Origin: an uncultured Eubacteriales bacterium
Lineage (GTDB): Bacteria; Bacillota_I; Bacilli_A; RF39; UBA660
Reading direction: 5' to 3'
NCBI GenBank assembly: GCA_905188025.1
Contig: CAJJKI010000033.1
Span: 1 to 5,130, forward strand
Length of the DNA: 5,130 bases
How positions within the stretch are numbered: position 1 is the stretch's first letter; every line of letters begins with the position of its first letter. A program made the position numbers and the translations under genes. Under the pieces are notes generated by a model that was given only the letters and a program-made list of their open reading frames with translations, did no database searches and was not told where the DNA came from. Below are positions 1 through 5,130 of the stretch, one piece after another.

Positions 1-3000
1 CGTAGACCTGTTAAAGATAAACCTAATGATAGAATCAAAAGATCTATTGATGGTGTGTTTACTGGGGAAAACAGTATATTAAACTTAGCTATTGTTCATT
101 ATCAGCTTAATAACAATAATCTAGAGGAGAAAGTATTAGGACCTAAGAATACTACAGTGTACCCGTTATCTAAGCATAATTATCTTACTTTGGAAATTAA
201 GAAGCTTAATAATGATAGAAATTATGTTAGTAGATTATTAAAATGTCCTATTAACTCTTCTTCACTAGTTTATAATACATTAAAGAATAGTCCTAATACT
301 AGACTTACTGTAGGTACTTTACTTAATATTACAGAATATAATTCTGGTAATACTGGTACAGATTATCAATCGGCTCCTAGAATAGAAACATTTATTTCTA
401 AATTTGTATGTTCTGAAAATGATATTCTTATCTTACCTACGATGTCTGATAAAAAGACATATATGCCAATTCAAGGATTAAAAATGTTTAAAGGTCGTAC
501 TTTAAACATTACTCCTGTTGACGATTATGTTGAAATGAGATTTTCTGACGATGTATTAAATCAATTCTATAAATACTATAGAAGTGAATATGATGCAATT
601 CTACAGTATCGTAGAATGAAATTAGTAGAAGATAAGATTGATGATTCCAACAGACCTACCATGTACTTTGGTAAAAGAGGTGAGGATAACGGTAAAGGAG
701 GTAAGTTTAGAATTGCTCGTGGTGTATATCACTATACTGAAGATGGTAATGTACAATACATATCTTTTAATTCAATGAGCGATAAGGAATTGATGGATTA
801 TTTTAATAATACTGCTCAATTGAAAGAAGATCTAAATACTACATTAGGAGTATTTGTTGATAAACAATTAGATTATATACAAAGATTAGGTCTAATTGAG
901 AAAACAAATGATGGGTATTATAAGAATAAATTCTTACCTGTAAGTTCTATTAATGACAGAGCTAATAAACTATCTAATGATATTGCCACATTAGCAGGAA
1001 AGGAAAATGAACTAAATAGGAACCATATAGCTATTTATGATGCTATTTCTACATTTACTGTTAATAACTTTGTATCAATGTTTGAAACAGAAAAAATCCT
1101 GTATAAAGATGTAGCATTCTTTAAGAATTATCCTGATGTATCTAAACGTCTTGCTGGTACATTATCAACTGGTGATAGACCTAGAACAGACTTTTCTGAT
1201 CCTAACCATTTAATGAATAAAGTTGCTAGGTATAAACAAGGTAGATATAATGTAGCTGGATTAAAAGATGTTGAGTTGCGTACTAATCAACCAAAAGAAT
1301 TATACAAAGCAATCTATGATGCATATGTAAGGGAATTAATGGAAAACTCTGGTAAATATACCAAAGAATACATTGATACTGTATTTGAATCTGGTGATCT
1401 ATTCAGTAATGAGAGTATACCACAAGGTATCAAAGATAAAGCTAAAGAGAGTACAGAGCGTGACTTATCATTGTATGGTGATATTAAGATGAATAAAGAA
1501 GGTAATATTGAGGTTAATGAAGAAGAAACTCCAATTAACCAAGCCGATGCATCCGTATACTGTTCACCTACTATGTATAAAGCTATCTTAGCTAGTCAAG
1601 GTTTATTAGATCCTAAAGTAGAAGAAGCTATTGATTACGTAGAGCAACATGCTGATGATTTGGGTGATATCAGAAAATATGTAAATACATTATCTGCTGT
1701 ATTATCTCCTAAAAAGATGGTATACTTTGGTAATGAAATACTACAGCCAATACCCGGTGAATTTATTAATATGCCTATCTTTAATAAGATGGCTATATTC
1801 CCGTTATTTAAAGTATTAGCTACTGGAGATTTAAGAGTACTATATGATAGGATGAACGATGTTAATAATCCTATTGATATGTTTACTACAAAATCCGCAG
1901 TAAAAGTAGGTAATATCAAAGAGTATGATTTCTATACAGATGCTACTCAAAATGAAATAACAGAAGAATTCAAAAAGGATGATAAAGGAACCTATTCTAA
2001 ACCTATTGTATATAGACAACAGAATTTTAGTAACTTACTTAATCAGATGCCTATTGAAGCCCATGATGCTGAAAAGCGTATGTTGGTTACTCAGGCTATG
2101 AAGACAGTATTCTCTAATATCAGATTAGATGGAGACTATTTTATTCCTTCTAGTAGTGGTGTAGACCAAGATACTACAGGTAGAAAAGGTAAGAAAGTCA
2201 GTGGTAGACAGCTAGTTAAATTAGCAATGGACGCTATTGATAATTTATCAGATAGAGGACTCAATAGAATTCTTAAGGATTTGCACGCTGAAAAGAATGA
2301 AGATGGTACATATTCTTTTAAGGATCTACAAGGTATATCTGATAAATTAGTAAGGGATATGATTTCATCTAATATGGATTCTGATATTATCGATCAGGTT
2401 ACTCTTGATGAAACTGGTAATTTTAAGGTTCCATTGTCTGCTTCTCCTGTAGCTAAGCAATTGGTTACAAAGATTATATCCGCAGTAAACAAAGAGACTG
2501 TAGATATTAATTTGCCGGGTGGTACATTTGTGCAGATGTCTTCCTTTGGTTTAAAATCTATTGATAAAGTAAAAGCTAGTGAAGCTGGTCAATATTCTAA
2601 GTATCAAATTAATAATGGTGAAAGACTTAAACTAATTGCAGATGATAGATCTATGGAGTGTGTTATTTCAATAAATCTATTGAAACACATAATCCCCGGA
2701 TATGAAAATATGTCATTCTTACAAGCTAGGCAGTGGTTAATGGATAACAATATAATTGGTCCAAATGCTTCACCATCTGCAATGGCATATCGTGTACCTA
2801 CTCAGGGTATGTCTTCTATTGCTGCTTTAACTATTAAAGATGTAGTAATGTCTCAAGCAGGAGATATAATTATATTACCGGATGAGTTTACTGCAAGAAC
2901 TGGTTCTGACTTTGATATTGATAAGTTATTCTTAACAAGATATAATTATACTTCTCGTAGAAGTAATAAACCCGGAAGAGAGGCAACTAAAGATGAAATA

Positions 3001-5130
3001 GAATTAGCATTAAGTGGATTTAATGAATATGCTGATGAAATCTTAGCTATTAAAGATGGTGAACCTGTTACAAGAAGGTCTATACAGAATATGGCAGCAT
3101 TGGTTAATGATTATCTTAAAAGTAAGAATTCTAATGTTATGTATGATGTCACAGATGCAACCTATAAAGTTTATCCTTATATATCTTCTAAGACAGAATT
3201 TGATTATAACAAGTCAATGAATGAACAATCTCAAGGTGCTATAGAAAACCTATTGATTGATACATTTATGGCTTCATTACTTGATTCTAAAAATACTCAT
3301 GATACTACTAGACCATTGGATGTTCCTGTTAACATCATGAAAAACGGTATTGTAAAGAAGTATTTCCCTGATAAAAAGAATGATGCTGCTTTATATGAGT
3401 ATACAGAAGAATATCAAGATACTTTAAAACAAGACTTCGCTGATAGTAAAGGTGGTATTGGACCATTTGCATTAAATAACCCGCATCATGTATTAGGTCA
3501 GTTAGTTGAATTAGTAATGCAATCTCCAGAGTACTTACCGAATATAGGTAACTTGCATAAAGTAAGTGGTGTAGATGATATTCATATTCTAGACTGGTTA
3601 TCTGCATTGATTAGTGCTCACGTTGACGTTGCTAAGGATAACTATATCATCAAACTAAATGTAAATGGATTTACCTATAATCTTACTAACTTTTTATTAA
3701 GAAATGGTGCTGGCAAGAATACTATGTATTTTGTTTCACAAGAGATCATGAAAGATCTTGCAAATGATTATATACAGAGTAGGGGAGTTTATGGCATAGA
3801 TAACACTAAACCATTTTATAGAAGATTCCAAGAAAAGGAAAAAGCAGTATATGATAAATTTGTTACTAAAGCAAAGAGTTTAGCTAAATCCAATGAGGAT
3901 AAAGAAAATCTTGATCTCTTACTTAAGAATGAACAAGTTACAGATCAAGTATTATTTGAGGTTCCTGAACAAGGAAAGTTAGGTTATTTAGAAAATCTTC
4001 TTCGTAAAGCAAATGATAAAGAAAAAGATTTTGACTATTACTATGGACAAATTCTCGTATATAAATTATATAAGGAACTAGAACCTATGGCTCAGGCAAT
4101 GTCTGATCTTGTAAAAGCTTCCCAAGTAGATACTAAGAAGTTTGGTAAGAACTCTATTGAAATGAGGACATTTCTACAAAATGTTGCTGATTGTTATACT
4201 AGTCCATATTTCACATCAGAAATGATTAATAAATTCTTTAAGGAAACATTCTTACAAAAGAAGATAGATAATAGCATCAAGTTCACATTGGATTTACTTG
4301 GTAAAATTAATATACAATCTTCTGATGAGTACTATAGGGTATTTAGATCTCTTATCAATGCTAGTGGATTTTCCAAAGTAAAAGATAAACAAGCTGTAAC
4401 AGCATTTACTAATGCTATTGATTCTTACTGGAGAGCTTATGCATTGTATGATAGTACTAGTAGTCCATTAATTAATAGTATGAAAGAATTGAGGGACTTA
4501 TTCATTGGTCCTAATACCATTGCTAAGAGAATCAATAGGATTAAAACTGATATTATCTCTGATGCTGCTTCTAAAGGTGGTAAATACCCAATTATTTCTG
4601 TTACTAATGGTAGAATTAGTAATCTATTCCTTAATAGTATTACTGGTGTAACTGATACCACAGGTAAAGCTATAGATTATATTCGTTTAGATTATTCAGA
4701 TGATATTAGTTCTAATGCTAGTAGACAGATTAGAGAATACTGGCAAGAATTATTAGATAGTGATAATCAAGAGTTACATGATTTAGCTTACGATTTAGTT
4801 CGATATGCAGTATTTAGTGGTCATGGTACTAAACACTTAAACTCTCTGTTTGATTTTATACCTACTAGAATATTAGATGAACTTGGTTATTATGAGACTG
4901 TAAGAACTTTAGAGGAAAATATAGATAATTTCTCTAATCTATTTACTCCAGATGATATAGATGAAATCTATCGTAATAACTGGCAGGATAATAACATGGT
5001 TCCTGTAATAAATACGAGTAATAAAGGTATTTATATTCATAGAGAGAAAGTTGGTAATAGATTAGTTCCTGTAGCTATTAAAGGATCTTCTAGAAGATAC
5101 GTTTGTAAAGATGATACTGATGTTCCATTG
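1..5130 (+). CDS. Giant single-chain DNA-dependent RNA polymerase of a crAss-like phage (virion RNA polymerase), partial at both ends
   Basis: The frame is open over all 1,710 codons; neither start nor stop is in the window. The likely product is the multi-domain RNA polymerase that crAss-like phages carry in the virion and use for early gene transcription in the host. What is seen: R-V-P-T-Q-G at residues 931-936 and D-F-D-I-D at 970-974, matching in order and spacing the RAPTLHR and DFDGD motifs of beta-prime. A lysine-containing beta-like region (about 565-690) lies upstream on the same chain, and several motif blocks follow. What is known: phi14:2 gp66, about 2,180 residues, is a single-chain enzyme with both barrels, resembling RNA-interference polymerases. 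Here at least 1,710 residues are present, consistent with that size or larger. The sequence is rich in Asn, Asp, Lys, Ile and Tyr, as expected of AT-rich DNA. I see no signal peptide, membrane segment, frameshift or in-frame stop. Some crAss-like phages split these functions over several genes; here both halves are joined. The family is strongly supported, the exact phage is not. Confidence 0.9.
433..462 (+). other. N-terminal motif block L-P-T-M-S-D-K-K-T-Y
   Basis: Residues 145-154 of the frame read L-P-T-M-S-D-K-K-T-Y, preceded by a hydrophobic strand (D-I-L-I) and followed by M-P-I-Q-G. I recognise a P-T-M-[AS]-D-K-x-T-Y block as typical of the long structural/transcription proteins of crAss-like phages, so it supports the family call. 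Its function is unknown to me. It sits about 820 residues before the catalytic aspartates, so it belongs to the N-terminal part and is unlikely to be in the catalytic core. Confidence 0.5.
688..711 (+). other. Glycine-rich N-G-K-G-G-K-F-R motif
   Basis: Residues 230-237 read N-G-K-G-G-K-F-R, within a stretch that starts Y-F-G-K-R-G. I recognise a G-N-G-G-K-F-R-like block in crAss-like phage polymerase proteins. The glycines with lysine and arginine suggest a loop that could contact nucleic acid or phosphate, but this is inference. The underlying DNA contains a strong Shine-Dalgarno look-alike, discussed under rejected items. Confidence 0.45.
1090..1173 (+). other. Motif block around K-D-V-A-F-F-K with K-R and S-T-G
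   Basis: Residues 364-391 contain K-D-V-A-F-F-K-N followed by D-V-S-K-R-L and then T-L-S-T-G. It resembles the G-D-P-A-F-Y-K...D-x-x-K-R block I associate with crAss-like polymerases, where it precedes the beta-like half. Here the usual G-D-P is K-D-V. The role is not known to me. Position and conservation pattern are the only support. Confidence 0.45.
1294..1539 (+). other. Charged linker region between N-terminal part and beta-like half
   Basis: Residues about 432-513 are strongly charged: one stretch is rich in Asn, Glu, Ser and Lys (about 463-500), and an acidic E-E-E lies at 507-509. There is little hydrophobic patterning between about 470 and 513, which suggests a flexible or variable linker between folded units. 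The first part (about 432-460) is better patterned as helices. No catalytic motif is visible here. Confidence 0.35.
1540..2076 (+). other. Probable beta-subunit-like half of the active site (first double-psi beta-barrel region)
   Basis: Residues about 514-692 lie directly upstream of the beta-prime-like barrel, where single-chain polymerases carry the beta-like barrel. Blocks seen in order: Q-A-D-A-S-V-Y with S-P-T-M-Y-K (514-527), P-K-K-M-V-Y-F-G (570-577), N-K-M-A-I-F-P-L-F-K (595-604), S-A-V-K-V-G (632-637) and N-Q-M-P-I-E-A-H (681-688). In multisubunit enzymes the beta barrel gives two lysines to the active site. K596 and K635 are the best candidates here because each sits in a short hydrophobic/glycine motif, but K572 is also possible. 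The limits of the barrel are approximate, and the assignment rests on position and motif style. Confidence 0.6.
2791..2808 (+). other. R-x-P-T-Q-G motif, counterpart of beta-prime RAPTLHR
   Basis: Residues 931-936 read R-V-P-T-Q-G, followed by M-S-S-I. In cellular beta-prime the equivalent R-A-P-T-L-H-R lies roughly 30-35 residues before the catalytic aspartates, and its arginine contacts the nucleotide or RNA near the active site. Here R931 is 39 residues before D970. The Leu-His-Arg of the cellular motif is replaced by Gln-Gly-Met, as I expect for crAss-like enzymes. Confidence 0.8.
2908..2922 (+). other. Catalytic D-F-D-I-D metal-binding motif
   Basis: Residues 970-974 read D-F-D-I-D, preceded by T-G-S and followed by K-L-F-L. 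The three aspartates D970, D972 and D974 correspond to the D-F-D-G-D triad that holds the catalytic magnesium in all double-psi-barrel RNA polymerases. All three are intact, so the enzyme should be active. The glycine of the cellular motif is replaced by isoleucine, which fits the D-x-D-x-D form of crAss-like and RNA-interference polymerases. Confidence 0.88.
3226..3330 (+). other. Post-catalytic Q-G-A-I-E-N-L-L helix block
   Basis: Residues about 1076-1110 contain Q-S-Q-G-A-I-E-N-L-L-I-D-T-F, then L-L-D-S-K-N-T, then R-P-L-D-V-P-V. In cellular beta-prime the segment after D-F-D-G-D has an L-E-A-Q-x-E-A-R helix followed by a Thr-Asn-rich turn and then a P-x-x-G-x-P turn, and the pattern here is similar. 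The separation from the aspartates is larger (about 105 residues), so an insertion lies between. I regard this as a likely structural counterpart, not as proven homology. Confidence 0.5.
3448..3489 (+). other. K-G-G-I-G-P-F-A-L-N-N-P-H-H motif block
   Basis: Residues 1150-1163 read K-G-G-I-G-P-F-A-L-N-N-P-H-H. I recognise a K-x-x-[IV]-G-x-x-A-L-N-N-x-H-H block as a hallmark of crAss-like polymerases. The glycine turn, paired Asn and paired His make it the most conserved-looking stretch downstream of the aspartates, so it probably faces the active site or the nucleic acid. Its structural equivalent in cellular polymerases is not clear to me. Confidence 0.5.
3601..3660 (+). other. S-A-x-x-x-A-x-V-D-V-A-K-D helix, candidate bridge helix
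   Basis: Residues 1201-1220 begin S-A-L-I-S-A-H-V-D-V-A-K-D and continue with N-Y-I-I-K-L-N. It reads as a single amphipathic helix rich in small residues that ends in a short strand, about 230 residues after the aspartates. I recognise V-D-[AV]-A-K-D as a recurring block in this family. Position and small-residue content make it a candidate for the bridge helix that spans the cleft, but this is inference from pattern only. Confidence 0.4.
4120..4146 (+). other. S-Q-V-D-T-K-K-F-G motif, candidate trigger-loop or adjacent block
   Basis: Residues 1374-1382 read S-Q-V-D-T-K-K-F-G, after a helix (L-x-x-A at about 1370-1373). I recognise x-Q-x-D-T-K-x-x-G as a recurring block in the C-terminal half of crAss-like polymerases. 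It lies about 400 residues after the aspartates, a range in which cellular beta-prime has its trigger loop. The equivalence is a guess; the block itself is clearly visible. Confidence 0.35.
4147..5130 (+). other. C-terminal region of the polymerase, continuing past the window
   Basis: Residues about 1383-1710 are mostly helical, with polar turns. Visible blocks are R-Q-I-R-E-Y-W-Q-E-L-L (1575-1585), D-L-V-R-Y-A-V-F-S-G (1598-1607) and F-D-F-I-P (1617-1621). I associate the order 'helix, D-L-V-x-Y-A, S-G, F-x-x-I-P' with crAss-like polymerases, so the homology appears to continue to at least residue 1621. The last 90 residues turn acidic and then basic (G-S-S-R-R-Y). No stop codon, terminator or second gene start is seen, so the protein goes on. 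Confidence 0.6.

Larger units (their letters stand above)
2443..2955 (+). other. Beta-prime-like double-psi beta-barrel with the catalytic site
   Basis: Residues about 815-985 form the catalytic barrel. It begins with V-D-I-N-L-P-G-G-T-F (834-843). It continues through M-E-C-V-I-S (885-890) and L-L-K-H-I-I-P-G (893-900), which fall where beta-prime has its conserved I-V-G-P-x-L and L-P-K-x-M-A stretch. Then come R-V-P-T-Q-G (931-936), the hydrophobic strand A-G-D-I-I-I-L-P (953-960) and the aspartate motif (970-974). The order and spacing match the barrel of cellular beta-prime. This is the strongest domain assignment in the window. Confidence 0.85.

Noticed and set aside
694..702. AAAGGAGGT, a perfect-looking Shine-Dalgarno site
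   Set aside because: No ATG follows at a usable distance. The bases encode the G-K-G-G-K-F-R motif in frame, and Bacteroidota, the expected hosts, make little use of Shine-Dalgarno sites.
1635..1919. Open frame on the minus strand with a hydrophobic, membrane-like translation (94 codons)
   Set aside because: It lies wholly antisense to the polymerase-coding frame. Its hydrophobic look comes from reading AT-rich Asn/Lys/Asp codons in reverse. It has no recognisable domain, and the + strand over it encodes the beta-like half.
3335..3607. Open frame on the minus strand (90 codons)
   Set aside because: It is antisense to the motif block at residues 1150-1163 and has a biased Tyr/Leu/His composition and no known motif, so it is a shadow of the real gene.
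4437..4661. Open frame on the minus strand with Leu/Ile-rich translation (74 codons)
   Set aside because: It resembles a small membrane protein only by composition. It is antisense to the C-terminal region of the polymerase and has no independent support.
1..5130. Possibility that this is a bacterial or plastid rpoC/rpoB gene
   Set aside because: The chain lacks the NADFDGDQM and RAPTLHR forms, the zinc-finger cysteines and the usual beta-prime sequence between motifs. It also has both halves fused in the single-chain order.

Overview
The whole 5,130-base window is one uninterrupted reading frame on the + strand (frame 1, 1,710 codons). It is open at both edges, so the start codon, the stop codon and the neighbouring genes lie outside the window. 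I translated it by eye and found no TAA, TAG or TGA in frame. The DNA is AT-rich, at about 30% G+C in the lines I counted. There is no intergenic space, and I see no RNA gene, mobile element, CRISPR array or terminator.

The protein reads as the giant single-chain virion RNA polymerase of a crAss-like phage (Crassvirales), the tailed phages that infect Bacteroidota and abound in the gut. The decisive evidence is in the middle of the frame. An R-x-P-T-Q-G motif (residues 931-936) is followed about 35 residues later by T-G-S-D-F-D-I-D-K (residues 968-975). This is the spacing and order of the RAPTLHR and NADFDGD motifs of the beta-prime subunit of cellular RNA polymerase, with the metal-binding triad in the D-x-D-x-D form found in crAss-like polymerases. 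The phi14:2 gp66 protein is the characterised member of this group, and it is distantly related to the eukaryotic RNA-interference polymerases.

Layout by residue of the window: 1-240 is N-terminal sequence with the family-like blocks L-P-T-M-S-D-K-K-T-Y and G-K-G-G-K-F-R. Residues 240-500 are helix-rich, with a K-D-V-A-F-F-K block and a charged, probably variable linker. Residues 510-700 are the likely beta-like half of the active site, containing candidate conserved lysines. Residues 815-985 are the beta-prime-like double-psi beta-barrel with the catalytic aspartates. Residues 985-1710 are a long C-terminal part with several motif blocks that may supply bridge-helix and trigger-loop functions. 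The order, beta-like half before beta-prime-like half on one chain, is that of the single-chain polymerases.

By analogy with gp66, the protein would be packaged in the virion and enter the host with the DNA to transcribe early phage genes. That role is inferred from the family and is not visible in this window. The family assignment comes from motif recognition; I ran no database search.
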